Shown: positions 25,247 to 36,424, counted from the first letter of the stretch. The stretch is DNA of 64,000 nucleotides from Rodentibacter haemolyticus (GCF_015356115.1 NZ_CP063056.1:1-64000); one strand, 5' to 3'. The notes: a model not told the origin generated them from the sequence alone. Numbers and translations: made by a program.

Positions 25247-25347
25247 ATTTCGCATAACAGCAGATTATGTGTAAATTCTCGTGCGGTGCTTCACCATTAT
25301 ACCGCACTTCGAATTGTAACATAATCTGCAATGACATTATGCGAAAT
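25247..25347. other. attP: Inverted dif-like pair: CTX-type single-strand attachment site (attP hairpin)
   Basis: Left half: XerC-type arm ATTTCGCATAA (25247-25257), ca, then GCAGATTATGT (25260-25270). Right half: ACATAATCTGC (25319-25329), aatgaca, then TTATGCGAAAT (25337-25347). Both 11-bp blocks pair perfectly in a folded single strand, with a 2/7-nt bubble between them. An inner GTGCGGT/ACCGCAC stem (25281-25308) lies near the tip. CTX-phi attP has this same design of two inverted arms. Confidence 0.82.
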
Positions 25348-25674
25348 TAGTTATCGGGTTGGTGAAAGCTACGGGTTAAATAAATCACAGAGTTACACAC
25401 AAGCTCAAAATACTATTAAAACAAGACAGATAAAGCCATTTTACGCCTCTCAATGCGTGTTTGAAGCATTTTATTGAACGATGAGATTAATTCGTAGGGG
25501 TTTTGTAAAGATTTTATTCTCGGAGGTTTTACAGCGTTTTAGCGTGAAATCGATTTTTTGTTTTTCGGCAGGTGCGGTTCATATTCAGCGATTTTTAAAA
25601 CTGACAGCACCGCAATACGGGCAATGTTTTGAATTACATCGAGCAGCATTACCGGGCAAATCCACGGGTTTGCT
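25336..25674. repeat. Right copy of 338-bp imperfect direct repeat
   Basis: Begins within the right XerC-type arm and follows the same sequence as 15171-15508 (tagttatcgggttggtgaaag versus tagttatcaggttagtgaaag). It contains an open frame of about 63 codons on the minus strand, but the left copy is interrupted at equivalent places, so coding is doubtful. Confidence 0.85.
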
Positions 25675-25701
25675 TGACTACTGCTCTTAAGAATAAAACA
25701 A

Positions 25702-25735
25702 AAAAAGTGCGGTCGCCGCAAAAGTCGCACTTTTT
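25702..25735. terminator. Uptake-signal hairpin terminator after sbcB
   Basis: aaaaagtgcg and cgcacttttt form a 10-bp stem with A/T tails on both sides. It stands about 60 bases past the sbcB stop and also closes the repeat region. Confidence 0.65.
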
Positions 25736-25796
25736 ATGATTCATGATAAGGTTAGGTTTTTAATACCTTGAGAATTTTTGTTATGTTGTCACAAAG

Positions 25797-27218
25797 CTAA
25801 CCCAGCAGTTTAGCGCCATATTCATAGACTTGCTGCAATAAAGCGAGTTTTTCCGGATCATTAGCATTTTCATTCACAAGACGTTGCAAACTTTCCTCAA
25901 AATCAACCGCACTTTGTTCAAGTTTACGTTGGCGATATTTCTGCCATTTTATTTGTTCCGCACGTGTTAAGCTTTTATAAAAATGACGTGCACGATAATG
26001 AAATAACAGGTCAGGAATACGTTTATCTTCAAATGCTAAACCATGCTCAGCAAGTTTTTCCGGTGCTAAATTGCGTAAAATCGCCATATTATTTTTGTCG
26101 GCATTACTAAAGAAACCATTGTATAGCTCTGTTTCAACATTATCACTTGTATCAAATGAACGTTCTTCTGAAAAAATATCGATCACTTTTTCACGAATAT
26201 CAAAAGATTGGCGTAATTTAGTCAGATTTTCTAAACATAATTGACGATTAATGCCTAGCCGTGTTGCATTTTCAGGCAGCAAGGTTTTTGCCGGTGCGAG
26301 AATCGGGCATTTATTGATATGTACTAATTTTAGCGGTACGGATGAAATACCCTGAGCTTCTAGCTCTGATTTTTTGGTATATAACGCAGTGCGTAATTCA
26401 TCGGCATTTTTCATCAATAAATTATCAATATCCCCGCTTAAATCGCAGACAATCACAGCGTTTTGATTTATCGGGTGCCAAGCTATCGGTGCAACCCACG
26501 CACAGTTTCCACGATAATTCCCCAGCATTCCGGAAACATGCACTAAAGGTGTCATTTCAGCCGTATTGATAAGCTTTTCAATTTCTTTTTTACCTCGATT
26601 TTCAAAGAAATATTGGAATAATTTGGGCTGTTTTTCTTTAATGAGTTTTGCCATGGCAATGGTCGCATAAACATCCGCCATTGCATCGTGAGCATTTTCA
26701 TGCTCAATACCATTGGCTTTGGTGAGTTTTTCTAATTTAAAACTTGCTATTCCTTCATCGTCATACGCCCAATTTATACCATCGGGCCGAAGCGCATAGC
26801 ACGCCCGCACAAGATCTAACAAATCCCAACGGGAATTACCATTTTTCCAACTGTATTCGTAAGGATCGATAAAATTACGATAAAAAGTATAACGTGTCAT
26901 TTCATCATCGTAACGAATATTGTTATACCCCATTACACAGGTATTCGGCTGAGAAAATTCGGCTAAAATTTTTGTGGCAAATTCGGGTTCAGGTATCCCC
27001 TTTTCATTGCATTCTTGCGGTGTAATGCCGGTTACCATCACTGCTTCCGGTGCCGGTAAATAATCATTTGTTTGTTTACAATACAACATTATCGGTTTAC
27101 CAATAATGTTAAAATCTGTATCCGTTCGGATACCGGCAAACTGTGCAGGTCGATCCTTTGCAGGGCTAACACCGAAACTTTCGTAATCGTAGATAAAAAA
27201 ACTGAAATTTTTTGTCAT
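25797..27218 (-). CDS. sbcB: Exodeoxyribonuclease I
   Basis: A 473-aa 3'-5' single-strand exonuclease of the DEDD superfamily used in mismatch repair and recombination. Motif I is FIYDYESFGVSPAKDRPAQFAGIRTD (catalytic D and E near 9-11), followed by YNNIRYDDEMTRYTFYRN and HDAMADVYATIAMAKL (Exo III region), then the SH3-like and helical C-terminal domains. Length equals E. coli ExoI (475). The frame is open to 27263, but the ATG at 27218 gives the family start MTKNFSFFIYD. It is the first chromosomal gene right of the prophage. Confidence 0.94.
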   Translation of the reverse strand: MTKNFSFFIYDYESFGVSPAKDRPAQFAGIRTDTDFNIIGKPIMLYCKQTNDYLPAPEAVMVTGITPQECNEKGIPEPEFATKILAEFSQPNTCVMGYNNIRYDDEMTRYTFYRNFIDPYEYSWKNGNSRWDLLDLVRACYALRPDGINWAYDDEGIASFKLEKLTKANGIEHENAHDAMADVYATIAMAKLIKEKQPKLFQYFFENRGKKEIEKLINTAEMTPLVHVSGMLGNYRGNCAWVAPIAWHPINQNAVIVCDLSGDIDNLLMKNADELRTALYTKKSELEAQGISSVPLKLVHINKCPILAPAKTLLPENATRLGINRQLCLENLTKLRQSFDIREKVIDIFSEERSFDTSDNVETELYNGFFSNADKNNMAILRNLAPEKLAEHGLAFEDKRIPDLLFHYRARHFYKSLTRAEQIKWQKYRQRKLEQSAVDFEESLQRLVNENANDPEKLALLQQVYEYGAKLLG

Positions 27219-27229
27219 ACTACTCTCTC

Positions 27230-28105
27230 TTACGCCATTATTTTGTCTAAATAATACAAACAAAAAATTGCACTTAAACTAAATCCAATACCTAACCAAT
27301 TAATTTTACTGATTTTTTCTTTAAATATTAGAGCGCCGATAAGCGTGCCTAAGCAAATTACACCAATATTCATTCCGGTAAAAACAAGCGTTGGGTTTCC
27401 ATCAAAATTTTGGTGTGCTTTGATATAAAATAGGATATTAAAGAAATTTAATCCCCCTAAAATAATGCCGCCAAATAGGCTTGGCACAGTCCATTGTGTA
27501 CGTTTTAGCAATAAAAAGATAAACATGACACAAGCTGCAAGTGAGAAAGAGATAAATAATGTGGTAGGAAATGCGCCCCCGGTTTTTGCTACCTGTTTGA
27601 ATAAAATATCAACAACGCCATATCCAAACCATACACCGATCAATCCGAAAATACCTTTAAAATTGACCGCACTTTGTTCTTGAATCGGTTTTGTTAACAG
27701 ACAAAATAATCCGATAAACGCCAAAACAATCCCGATTAATTTAGCTTGGCTTAGCGCTTCGTTAAAAAGAAGAAATGCCGCTAAAATCGGTAAGAATAAA
27801 GAAAGACGCTGTGCCGCATCAGAGCGAACAATTCCTGCAAATTTCACTGCTTTTGACATAATAACAAATACGCTAGGCAACAATAATCCCAATGCCAAGA
27901 AAATCAATACGCTTTTACTCTGCTCGATATAACCGACAAATTCTAATCCTTTGAAATCAGGTTTAAGCAAAAAATAACTGAAAGTGATTGCGGTGATATA
28001 ATTAAAAGCGATAGCTTGTTCAATAACAATATTCTTCTTGCGTGCAATTTTGAGGAATACCGAAACGGCAACACTACAAAGGATAGCGAAAATCAGATTG
28101 TTCAT
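27230..28105 (-). CDS. EamA/DMT-superfamily permease
   Basis: A 291-aa inner-membrane protein with about ten hydrophobic helices arranged as two EamA repeats; the second starts near GVWFGYGVVDILFKQVAKTGG. Such DMT proteins export or import small metabolites; the substrate is not predictable. The tail INWLGIGFSLSAIFCLYYLD is typical of the family. It ends 11 bases before the sbcB start and may be cotranscribed with it. Confidence 0.82.
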   Translation of the reverse strand: MNNLIFAILCSVAVSVFLKIARKKNIVIEQAIAFNYITAITFSYFLLKPDFKGLEFVGYIEQSKSVLIFLALGLLLPSVFVIMSKAVKFAGIVRSDAAQRLSLFLPILAAFLLFNEALSQAKLIGIVLAFIGLFCLLTKPIQEQSAVNFKGIFGLIGVWFGYGVVDILFKQVAKTGGAFPTTLFISFSLAACVMFIFLLLKRTQWTVPSLFGGIILGGLNFFNILFYIKAHQNFDGNPTLVFTGMNIGVICLGTLIGALIFKEKISKINWLGIGFSLSAIFCLYYLDKIMA

Positions 28106-28202
28106 AATTTGTCCTTAAATATCTAAAAGTATGGTCAAAACACTAAATTTTTTCGGAATTATATCGTGTTGTTACATAAGATATTATTTTTGAATGAACG
28201 TA

Positions 28203-28284
28203 GAGACGCCATGCCGGCGTTTAAATTTTATATCTCATTGATGTTATTGTAATTTATACCAATAGACACAAAACATGGCATCTC
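28203..28284. repeat. Imperfect inverted repeat in the mukB-permease gap
   Basis: gagacgccatg (28203-28213) and catggcatctc (28274-28284) pair with one mismatch across a 60-base AT-rich interior. No coding frame. It could be the remnant of a small mobile repeat. Confidence 0.35.
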
Positions 28285-28394
28285 TTGTACCTTAAAAGAA
28301 TAAAGCACAATGTAATAACCCAAACGTTATCACAGCTTTTGTATCTTTAGATCTTGGATGAAATGAAGTCTAAAAATTACATTTTTCCCGATCC

Positions 28395-28490
28395 TCAAGC
28401 CGTCAGAGCTACTTGAAGTTCTCGTGATTCTCCACCATTAGTGAAGAAGTTCCCATTGATGGATTGTATGCTAGTTACACAATATTGAAT
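28395..28490 (-). pseudogene. Possible relic of an IS200/IS605-type TnpB C-terminus with its right end
   Basis: On the minus strand a short frame reads INGNFFTNGGESRELQVALT then A and stop, continuing into gaggatcgg. The DNA pattern gagaatcacga..gaacttcaag..cttgagga is the kind of sequence found where tnpB ends overlap the omega-RNA. No upstream tnpB remains because mukB ends at 28519. Recognition is by pattern only. Confidence 0.4.
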
Positions 28491-28518
28491 TTTTTAACCG
28501 CACTTCCCTCTCTATAAT

Positions 28519-31500
28519 TTATTCCGTTGCACCAAACCCACGCAATCCAACCACGTGTACGTGTTCCTGGTTGCCGGCAATTTTACGTACTAACTTATAA
28601 GTTGTACCTTTTTCCGGGCTGATGTTTTCCGGGGCGGCAATAAGTAATTGCATATCCAAACGTTCGCAAAGTTCAAATAAGGTGGAAATGGATTTTCCAT
28701 CTAAACGCGCGGCCTCATCAAGGAATAATAAACGGCAAGGTACAATGTCTTTACCGCGAATACGGCGACTTTCCTCCTCCCAACTTTGCACCACCATTAA
28801 AAGAATCGACATCCCCGTACCTATGGCTTCGCCGGTTGAAAGTGCGCCGCTTTCCGCACGTAACCAACCGTCCGCACCACGGAAAACTTCCACTTCAAGT
28901 TCAAGATAATTACGATAATCCAACAATTCTTCACCAATGGTTTGTGCTGTACGTTGCCCCATATCAATATGCGGATTAATACGCTGATAAAGTTTCGCCA
29001 TCGCTTCCGAGAAAGTAATACGGTTATCGTTAAACAAATCTTGATATTCATCTTGCTGGCCGGAAAGCGCATCTAATAACATCGCGTGCGTATCACGAAT
29101 ATTGACGACCAAGCGCACCGATTTTACCTGACCGAATGCAATATTCTGCAAACCTTGGTTGAGCATACGAATACGATTTTGCTCACGCTGAATTGTTTTA
29201 CGCATAATATTTGCAACACTTTCCGAACTAATCGCAAGTTTTTTCTCCCGCCCGGTTAATTCTGCCGTTAAACGGGAAAGCTCAATTTCCATTTGCTCGA
29301 TTGCGTCAATCGGATCGTCCGTTTTAATAATATCTTGGCGAATACGTTCGCGTAGATGTTGATAAACGGCAATAAAGAACCGCACTTTATTTTCCGGTTT
29401 ACGGCTGTCTTCCGACACACGCAAACTATCACGCAGATATTCATTATCTGCCACGGCAGTGCGTAACGCGCCTAACGCTTTATCCGACATTGAGCGCAGT
29501 TCATCTGCCGATAAGTAAGCCAGTTCGCGGCGGTTCAAGCGTTTTTCAACATCAGAATTACGTGATAGACGTAATACCACACACCAACTGACTTTTGCGG
29601 CAACCACTAACTCACGCTGCGTTTTGTAATCACGCTCCGCTTTACGAATACGACGATTGAGACTTTCCGCTTCACTCTCAATTAATGTAAGTTGTTTTTC
29701 TACGTAAGAACGACGTTGACGACCGCTCGAAAGTTGTTGATATAACTCATCACGACGAATACGCGCACGTTCCTCCGCACCTTCATCGGCACGTACGCCT
29801 AATTCACCGACTTCATCAATAAGTTCTTTCAGTAACTGATTTTTGCTTTCATGAGAACTTTGTAACCCGATAAATACTTGATTATATTGTGCAAACTGGC
29901 TTTGTTTTTGGCGAAGCTGTTCTCGCTGCACATCACGCTGCGCTTGCATTTGCTCTAAACGTTGACGTAATTGTTCGTTTAATTCTGACGTTTCTGCCCG
30001 CCCAGCATCTTCATAAGCAAAATGATGTTTGCGCTGAACGACATCCGCCAAGGCAAACACGCGTTGTTGTACTTGTTTTTGACGTTCAATGGCTTGTGTG
30101 AGCTCATTTTTTAAACCTTCATAGTTTTCCGGATCACTTTGTAATGTATTTGCAATCGGTTCTAATTGTGACAACATCACACCATATTGGCGTATAAACA
30201 ATTCATCTTGCTCTGCGAGATCCAATTGTTCACGACATTCTTCAATGCGGTCAATTAAATCTTCATCTGCTAACACATTTAATTGCGGAATGAGCTTATT
30301 AAGCAGCTGCATCTTTTCTTTTGCATTATCTAACTTAATGCGTAATTGCTGTTCACAGCTACTAAATTGATTTAATTCCCGTTCGATTTCATTACGCTCC
30401 CGATTGATTTCAGCCATTAATTCTTCCGGATTCGGCTGGAATGCCAATGCTAAATGCAAGCCGACAAATTGGCTGAAATGCTCGTGTAAGCGTTGACATT
30501 TTTGAACATCAAAAGCGATTTGAGCGTAATCTTCCGCGACTTCATCACGTTGAACGGTTAATTCTTCTAAATGTTTTTCACGTGCCGCTCTGCCGAATAA
30601 TGGAATTTCCGGGAATTTGGAGTAACGTAACTGACGATCCGAAACCTGTACAATTACACCAAGCTCAAGTTCTTGCGCGGATAATACGTTATCATCAAAG
30701 GCCGTTGGGTCGCCTTCGATAAGATATAAATCATCGGGGCAATCATCAAGTTGGGCAAGTTGCTCGCGCACTGTATTGAGATCCCGAACCACAATCGCAT
30801 GACGAGCCGGGCCATAAAGTGCAGAGAAATAAGGAGCATCTTCAATAGGAACATCATCATAAAGTTCTGAAAGCAATACACCACCGAAACGCTCTGCAAG
30901 CGTATTTAAACGGGCATCTTCAGAACCGTCCGGTTGGCTTAAACGGGAAATTTGCTCATCAAGCTGTTGGCGTTTATGTTCCAATTGATCCCGCTGCATT
31001 GTTAATTCGCGCTCTTTTACGAGTTGAGCCTGCATAAAGTTCATTACGTCTTGGCTATGCTCAAAGTTTGTTCCGCTTTGCTCTTGTAAACGCTCTAATG
31101 CCGCTTGCGCCGTCAACCAAGCCGGTGCTTTACGTGCATTTTCCTCATAAAGTGCGGTTAAATTTTCACGTTTTTGACGAAGAGTCGAACGGGTTTCTAC
31201 CTGTTCGGAAAGTTGGGCGGAAAAATCTTCGACCAAGGCTTCCTGCTCTGCGTGATATTCTTCTAATTCCTCTGCCGTTTCTAAGTTCAAGTTCGCACGT
31301 TGATTAAAATCATTGAGCAATCTGACCGCACTTTGTTGCTGCGTATAACGTTGTTCAAGCTCGTGTAATTTTGCACGAAGTTGCGGCGTTTGCTGAGCTT
31401 GTAGTTTTTGACTTGGATATTCGCGTAACAATTCTTTCGCACTTTCCCACGCTGCAGAACGAGGTACATCACCGGCAATTTTGCAAACAAGTTGATATGC

Positions 31501-33021
31501 TTTATCAAACTGAGATTTCGCCGCCTCGGAAATAGACATTTTATGTTCCAATTCCAGCACCGTATCCGTTAAACTTTCGGCATGAGCGGCAAATTCTGCG
31601 TGATAATCCTCCATATTTTTCACACTTAATTCCGCCAATCCGCATAAGGTTTTTGCTTTTTCCAATGCGGCAATGGCTTGTTGATATTGCAGTGCGCGGG
31701 TTTGTTGTGCGTCTAATGCCTGTTGATAATCCGCTAATTGCGCACGGATTTCATCAATTTCAATTTCGGTTTGTTCAAATTGCGCTTGGCTTTCTTCAAG
31801 CTGTTCATTCGCGGTTTCTACCACGATTTTTTGTTCTTCTAAACGCTCCGAAAGCTCGGCAACATCTTCTTGATAACGCGAGATTTTTTCTTGATGACGT
31901 AACGCATTTAACACCAAATTCAAATGATCTACGGCACTTTGATGATCGACTTCAAGAATACGTTCACTTTCTTCAAGCTCTGCGGCTTCACGGCTTAGAT
32001 CGATCAAACGATGTTGCGATAAATCTTGTTCCGCTTTGGCTTTATACCATTCACGGCGAGATTCCATTGCCATTTCAATATTGCCACGGCGTTCATTGGC
32101 ATTACGCATATAATCCGATGCCACATAATTGGTGGTTTCGGTAATCAAATGCTTGAATAAATCACGATCCGATTGGGTAACTTTGATCGCTTCCAATGTC
32201 ATTCGATTTTCACGCAATGCGCTTTCCATATCTTGAAAGGCTTTACGTACACCTAAGTTTTCAGGCAACAAATAATCACGTAAAGAACGGGTAATCGCAC
32301 TGGAAATCCCCCCGTATAAAGAAGCTTCGATCAGTTTATAAAATTTGCTGCGATCAGAAGCTGAACGTAAACGTTTTGGAATAATACCGAGATCAAACAT
32401 CATTCCGTGGTAATCAGTAATAGATGAATACTGTTTGAACTGTGCGCCAAGATTTTCAATTTTTTCTTTGAGTTCGTTAAGATTGAGTACGCGAGCTTGG
32501 CGTTCACCCACGGTTTCAGTGAAAAGTGCGGTCGGATTTTGTGATAATTCTACGCCCTGAATAGAGAAAGTTTTTAAGTCCACCTTCTTATCACGACCGG
32601 CGACTTGTTGCAAACGTACCCCGACAAGAATGCGTTGGTGACGAGAATTGACGGTATCTAACACGGCATAGCAAACACCCGGACGTAATTTACCGTGTAA
32701 GCCTTTATCGCGTGAACCGCCGGTAGAACCTGCTTCCGTTGTATTACGAAAATGAAGCAATGTTAAATCCGGAATTAAAGCCGTTACAAAGCCCGCCATC
32801 GTTGTGGACTTCCCTGCCCCGTTACCACCGGAAAGCGTTGTAACCAATTCATCCAAATCGAAAGTGCGGGCAAAGAAACCGTTCCAGTTAATTAAAGTTA
32901 AAGAACGAAACTTACCGCGTTCCACCTCATTTTGTACGGTATTAGAAGGTGTTATAACATCTGCGGTTTCAGCTTCGTTTTCTAATTTGATTTCATTTCC
33001 TAATTCTAAAACATCAGACAT
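28519..33021 (-). CDS. mukB: Chromosome partition SMC-like protein MukB
   Basis: A 1500-aa SMC-related ATPase, similar in size to E. coli MukB (1486). It has an N-terminal head with Walker [10 protein letters not shown] at 65-73, two very long coiled coils rich in Glu/Gln/Leu around a hinge near 670-780 ([28 protein letters not shown]), and a C-terminal head with signature [13 protein letters not shown] and Walker [14 protein letters not shown]. With MukE and MukF it forms the condensin that organises sister chromosomes. Its ATG overlaps the mukE stop by one base, so it is cotranscribed with mukE. Confidence 0.97.
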   Translation of the reverse strand: MSDVLELGNEIKLENEAETADVITPSNTVQNEVERGKFRSLTLINWNGFFARTFDLDELVTTLSGGNGAGKSTTMAGFVTALIPDLTLLHFRNTTEAGSTGGSRDKGLHGKLRPGVCYAVLDTVNSRHQRILVGVRLQQVAGRDKKVDLKTFSIQGVELSQNPTALFTETVGERQARVLNLNELKEKIENLGAQFKQYSSITDYHGMMFDLGIIPKRLRSASDRSKFYKLIEASLYGGISSAITRSLRDYLLPENLGVRKAFQDMESALRENRMTLEAIKVTQSDRDLFKHLITETTNYVASDYMRNANERRGNIEMAMESRREWYKAKAEQDLSQHRLIDLSREAAELEESERILEVDHQSAVDHLNLVLNALRHQEKISRYQEDVAELSERLEEQKIVVETANEQLEESQAQFEQTEIEIDEIRAQLADYQQALDAQQTRALQYQQAIAALEKAKTLCGLAELSVKNMEDYHAEFAAHAESLTDTVLELEHKMSISEAAKSQFDKAYQLVCKIAGDVPRSAAWESAKELLREYPSQKLQAQQTPQLRAKLHELEQRYTQQQSAVRLLNDFNQRANLNLETAEELEEYHAEQEALVEDFSAQLSEQVETRSTLRQKRENLTALYEENARKAPAWLTAQAALERLQEQSGTNFEHSQDVMNFMQAQLVKERELTMQRDQLEHKRQQLDEQISRLSQPDGSEDARLNTLAERFGGVLLSELYDDVPIEDAPYFSALYGPARHAIVVRDLNTVREQLAQLDDCPDDLYLIEGDPTAFDDNVLSAQELELGVIVQVSDRQLRYSKFPEIPLFGRAAREKHLEELTVQRDEVAEDYAQIAFDVQKCQRLHEHFSQFVGLHLALAFQPNPEELMAEINRERNEIERELNQFSSCEQQLRIKLDNAKEKMQLLNKLIPQLNVLADEDLIDRIEECREQLDLAEQDELFIRQYGVMLSQLEPIANTLQSDPENYEGLKNELTQAIERQKQVQQRVFALADVVQRKHHFAYEDAGRAETSELNEQLRQRLEQMQAQRDVQREQLRQKQSQFAQYNQVFIGLQSSHESKNQLLKELIDEVGELGVRADEGAEERARIRRDELYQQLSSGRQRRSYVEKQLTLIESEAESLNRRIRKAERDYKTQRELVVAAKVSWCVVLRLSRNSDVEKRLNRRELAYLSADELRSMSDKALGALRTAVADNEYLRDSLRVSEDSRKPENKVRFFIAVYQHLRERIRQDIIKTDDPIDAIEQMEIELSRLTAELTGREKKLAISSESVANIMRKTIQREQNRIRMLNQGLQNIAFGQVKSVRLVVNIRDTHAMLLDALSGQQDEYQDLFNDNRITFSEAMAKLYQRINPHIDMGQRTAQTIGEELLDYRNYLELEVEVFRGADGWLRAESGALSTGEAIGTGMSILLMVVQSWEEESRRIRGKDIVPCRLLFLDEAARLDGKSISTLFELCERLDMQLLIAAPENISPEKGTTYKLVRKIAGNQEHVHVVGLRGFGATE

Positions 33022-33755
33022 TATGCTTGTTCTCCATCAAATTCTTCGTCAATTTCATCCGCACTTTCAATATCCTGTTCACTTGCTTGTGCTTGTTTTT
33101 CTAATGCTATTGATTCCGGTGTGGCGGCTTCCCCATCACGAATTAAGCGGGCTTGTGCCTCTAACGGATCATCACCGGAACGTACTTCCGCACCAAAACG
33201 GAATACCGATTCGGAAATCGTAAATTTACCACTATTTTGTTCTCCTACCGATTGAATCATTCCTAATCGGCGTAAACGTCCGATTGCCGAACGTACTCTT
33301 TCCGCCAGTTTTTGTTTGTCTAAATCCGAACCGCTGGAACGCTGATTGATGGCTTTCAATAATTTTCCTTCATCGGCAAGATTTAAAAGTTCATCATAGA
33401 CTTCCTGCGTACTAAAAATGCCCTGCTGCGCCAGACGTTCCGGACTAAGATAGAGATAACACAACACTTTCCCCACCAGCATTTCTAACTCACTCAGAAC
33501 AGAGCGTGAAATTAACGTTGTCGCTTTCGGACGAAGATAGAAAAAACCTTCCGGTGCGCGAATGAGCTCCACATTATAGCGGCGATAAAAACCATCCAGC
33601 TCATGTTGAAAATCCATTAAGAAAGCGTGGTAATCCAAATATTCCGTGCTGATATGGCGACCGAAACGCAAAAGGCTATCCACCGCCGGAAACAATGGAT
33701 TTGCAATCGCTGTGGCGAGTTTTGGGGAAATTACATCTTGAAGGTTGTCTGTCAT
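33021..33755 (-). CDS. mukE: Chromosome partition protein MukE
   Basis: A 244-aa winged-helix subunit of the MukBEF condensin, near the E. coli length of 234. Characteristic segments are [57 protein letters not shown] and [16 protein letters not shown], with an acidic C-terminal tail ([12 protein letters not shown]). MukE dimers bind MukF and regulate MukB ATPase. It normally follows mukF directly; here 251 bases containing a repeat element separate them. Confidence 0.96.
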   Translation of the reverse strand: MTDNLQDVISPKLATAIANPLFPAVDSLLRFGRHISTEYLDYHAFLMDFQHELDGFYRRYNVELIRAPEGFFYLRPKATTLISRSVLSELEMLVGKVLCYLYLSPERLAQQGIFSTQEVYDELLNLADEGKLLKAINQRSSGSDLDKQKLAERVRSAIGRLRRLGMIQSVGEQNSGKFTISESVFRFGAEVRSGDDPLEAQARLIRDGEAATPESIALEKQAQASEQDIESADEIDEEFDGEQA

Positions 33756-33833
33756 TGTTTGTTCTCTTATTCTTTATGTCCTGTGTGAATTGTGCCAATT
33801 ACGACCCTACAATTGATTTAATTAAAACTTCAT

Positions 33834-33987
33834 TATTATGTAACGGTAGCACGAATCAGCGTAGGGGGCGTTAGGTGAAGCCGTAACCCACCAATAGATG
33901 AAATGGTGCGTTACTCAAAGTTCAACGCCCTCTAACCCAAATAAATATCGGGTATAAAATTCTCTTTGTGCGACTGATACATCATAT
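33834..33987. repeat. MITE-like interspersed repeat, copy 2, between mukF and mukE
   Basis: Contains gtagggggcgttaggtgaagccgtaaccc-like core and the tail ATAAAATTCTCTTTGTGCGA then ctgatacatcata. The left terminal repeat is degenerate (tattatgtaacggtagcacg). It splits the mukF-mukE pair. Confidence 0.7.
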
Positions 33988-34006
33988 CGTAAAATTTGAC
34001 CGCACT

Positions 34007-35341
34007 TTAATATTTATCAATCACGTGCGCCTGTACTTCTGCGCCGCATTCATTAATTTCTTTCCAATGGGGATAAATACCGGATAAATCATCATTTGCC
34101 ATTCCCAATCTTACCGCTTGATCCACAATAATTCGTGCAACATCAAAATGACGTGAAAGCGGGTAAGTGTCGAGCTGTTCTTTTAGCACCAGACTTAAAT
34201 CAATCGGGCGGTTATTCTCACGATATGCAATCAGCAAGTTCTGCATATGTTCTACAATTTGATCTTGTAAATCGGAAAGGGATTCGTATTCCAACGCATC
34301 CGGCAACTCGCCTAATGCTTCATCTTCACGTAATACCATTTCTTCATCTCGAAGATCTGACAAACTGTCGGATTTCGCAATCCATAAGAACCAAGGGTGA
34401 TCAAAATAATTTCTGATAGAATTACGCAAACGCTGTGAAAATACGCGATTTTTATCCATATCAATGGCGGTACGAATAAATTTGTGTACATGGCGATCGT
34501 AACCAATCCATAAATCAATCGCCTGTTGCCCCCAACTCATAATACGGTCGAGTTTAGATTGCAGATCGGTAATCAACTGATCAATAAAATACAAATCATC
34601 ACGCCCGATAACGCAATCTTGAATACGCAATAATTGGGCTTGAAGTTTGTCTCCCGCTGCATTTAACGTATCTTGCAGTTCACGCAGGTTACCGGAAGTT
34701 TCATCTAATAAACGTTCACAACTTGAAATAGCCGCCTGCCAATCTTTGGTAAGAAGTTCCGCAATTTCTTCTTTGATGCTCTGCTGATTTTCATCCATAA
34801 TTCGCTGAGAAAGATCGATACTGTCGAAAATTTCCGCCACGGAATATTTCAATGGAGCAAACACATTACGCCGCCAAAAATGTTCGGTTTCATTATTTTT
34901 TGAACCTTCTTCGGCAGAATCCGACGCACGTTGAATTTCATCCGCCACAATGGAAAGTTGAACGGAAAGACGTAAAGCGGAAAATTCACGCTGACGAATA
35001 TAATAATCGGACACGCCGACACCAAGCGGTGTTAAGCGGTAAATCGCCAAACCTTCGGTAAATTCGCTACTAAATCGATTTAACAACCGTTGTTTTACCA
35101 ATTCATTGATTGCATTGTTGGCTCGTGTGGTAATCGCCTCGGTTGATTGATCAAAAGCGTTCATCGTATGACGAAAAATATCCACCAGATCTGCTTCCAG
35201 CATTTCGCCGTCTAAGCGCTCATTGTTATAAATTGAAATTGCCAGTAAGAAAACCAAGCGTTCGGTCGGTAAGTTTAGTGAAAATTCGCGATCTTTCGCC
35301 CAAGAGACGAGTTCCGGAATTGTTTGTGATGTTTCAATCAT
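34007..35341 (-). CDS. mukF: Chromosome partition kleisin MukF
   Basis: A 444-aa kleisin, close to E. coli MukF (440). The N-terminal winged helix ([33 protein letters not shown]) makes dimers, a central helical region follows, and the C-terminal segment ([22 protein letters not shown]) contacts the MukB head. First gene of the leftward muk operon. No smtA-like methyltransferase precedes it, unlike E. coli; ttcA is divergent instead. Confidence 0.96.
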   Translation of the reverse strand: MIETSQTIPELVSWAKDREFSLNLPTERLVFLLAISIYNNERLDGEMLEADLVDIFRHTMNAFDQSTEAITTRANNAINELVKQRLLNRFSSEFTEGLAIYRLTPLGVGVSDYYIRQREFSALRLSVQLSIVADEIQRASDSAEEGSKNNETEHFWRRNVFAPLKYSVAEIFDSIDLSQRIMDENQQSIKEEIAELLTKDWQAAISSCERLLDETSGNLRELQDTLNAAGDKLQAQLLRIQDCVIGRDDLYFIDQLITDLQSKLDRIMSWGQQAIDLWIGYDRHVHKFIRTAIDMDKNRVFSQRLRNSIRNYFDHPWFLWIAKSDSLSDLRDEEMVLREDEALGELPDALEYESLSDLQDQIVEHMQNLLIAYRENNRPIDLSLVLKEQLDTYPLSRHFDVARIIVDQAVRLGMANDDLSGIYPHWKEINECGAEVQAHVIDKY

Positions 35342-35490
35342 TGAAATGAAAATACGCTAAAATTGAACATAAAATTGGAGCGATTATACAGGATTTTTTG
35401 TCGATCTTAAAAATCTTCTTTAGACTCAACCGCACTTTTTCCATTTTTCACGTATAATACCCCAACCTCATATAAAAATAAAAAAACAGA

Positions 35491-36423
35491 ATGACCGAAT
35501 TAACTCAACAAGAAAAGAAACAAACCTATAATTTCAATAAATTACAAAAGCGTTTACGTCGCAATGTGGGCAATGCCATTGCCGATTTTGGAATGATCGA
35601 GGAAGGCGATAAGGTGATGGTATGTTTATCCGGTGGAAAGGATAGCTACACACTTTTAGATATTTTGCTGAATTTACAACAAAGTGCGCCGATTAAATTT
35701 GAGATTGTGGCGGTGAATCTCGATCAAAAACAACCGGGTTTCCCTGAACATATATTGCCTGAATATTTAGCCGGTATCGGTGTGGATTACAAAATCGTGC
35801 AAGAAAATACTTACGGTATTGTGAAAGAAAAAATACCGGAAGGAAAAACGACTTGCTCTCTCTGCTCTCGATTGCGTCGGGGAATTTTATATCGCACGGC
35901 AACAGAGTTAGGCGCAACCAAAATAGCACTAGGTCATCACCGTGATGATATGCTGGCAACCCTTTTCCTAAATATGTTCTATGGTGGGAAAATGAAGTCA
36001 ATGCCGCCGAAATTAATTTCTGACGATGGCAAACAGATTGTGATTCGCCCCCTTGCCTATTGCAAAGAAAAGGACATTGAAAAATATGCCGTTGCGAAAA
36101 AATTTCCGATCATTCCTTGTAATTTGTGTGGCTCACAACCGAACTTACAACGCCAAGTGGTGAAAGAAATGCTAAACACTTGGGAACGTCAATATCCGGG
36201 GCGTTTGGAAACAATGTTCAGTGCAATGCAAAATATTACGTTGTCACATATGTGTGATCCGAAATTATTCGATTTCAAAAGCATTCGACATGGACAAAGC
36301 TTGGAAGGTATTGAGGGCGATACGGCTTTTGATGAAGAACATATTTCTCCAATGCAGTTTAATGATGAGGATCAAACTGACTTTTCCCACAACGAAATGA
36401 TTAATTTTAAAGAAGTAAATTAA
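35491..36423 (+). CDS. ttcA: tRNA 2-thiocytidine (s2C32) synthetase
   Basis: A 310-aa iron-sulfur enzyme that thiolates cytidine 32 of tRNA. The PP-loop SGGKDS is at 47-52 and the cluster cysteines are seen in [10 protein letters not shown] near 122-125 and later [31 protein letters not shown] is typical of the TtcA group. The ATG follows an A-rich leader. tusE starts one base after its stop, linking two tRNA-sulfur genes. It is divergent from mukF. Confidence 0.96.
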   Translation: MTELTQQEKKQTYNFNKLQKRLRRNVGNAIADFGMIEEGDKVMVCLSGGKDSYTLLDILLNLQQSAPIKFEIVAVNLDQKQPGFPEHILPEYLAGIGVDYKIVQENTYGIVKEKIPEGKTTCSLCSRLRRGILYRTATELGATKIALGHHRDDMLATLFLNMFYGGKMKSMPPKLISDDGKQIVIRPLAYCKEKDIEKYAVAKKFPIIPCNLCGSQPNLQRQVVKEMLNTWERQYPGRLETMFSAMQNITLSHMCDPKLFDFKSIRHGQSLEGIEGDTAFDEEHISPMQFNDEDQTDFSHNEMINFKEVN

Positions 36424-36424
36424 T

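Larger units (their letters stand above)
15183..25347. mobile_element. Filamentous phage (inovirus) prophage integrated at dif
   Basis: About 10.2 kb between dif and an inverted dif-like hairpin. All structural and assembly genes lie on the minus strand in the order rep, ssDNA-binding, small virion proteins, coat, tip protein, DUF2523, Zot, secretin; a short regulator and one accessory gene are on the plus strand. Removing the 1793-bp duplication leaves about 8.4 kb, a normal inovirus size. Only one uptake-signal core lies within its coding part (18100-18108), unlike the flanking chromosome. The left noncoding edge may be host-derived. No integrase is encoded, as expected for a XerC/D-using phage. 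Confidence 0.9.

Noticed and set aside
25481..25730. Open frames on both strands within the right flanking repeat
   Set aside because: The equivalent left copy is interrupted by stops and indels, there is no good ribosome-binding site, and one frame ends in the uptake-signal terminator.
31653..32144. 163-codon plus-strand frame opposite mukB
   Set aside because: mukB is a complete, conserved coiled-coil protein; the opposite frame has no start context and is rich in residues antisense to Gln/Glu/Leu codons.
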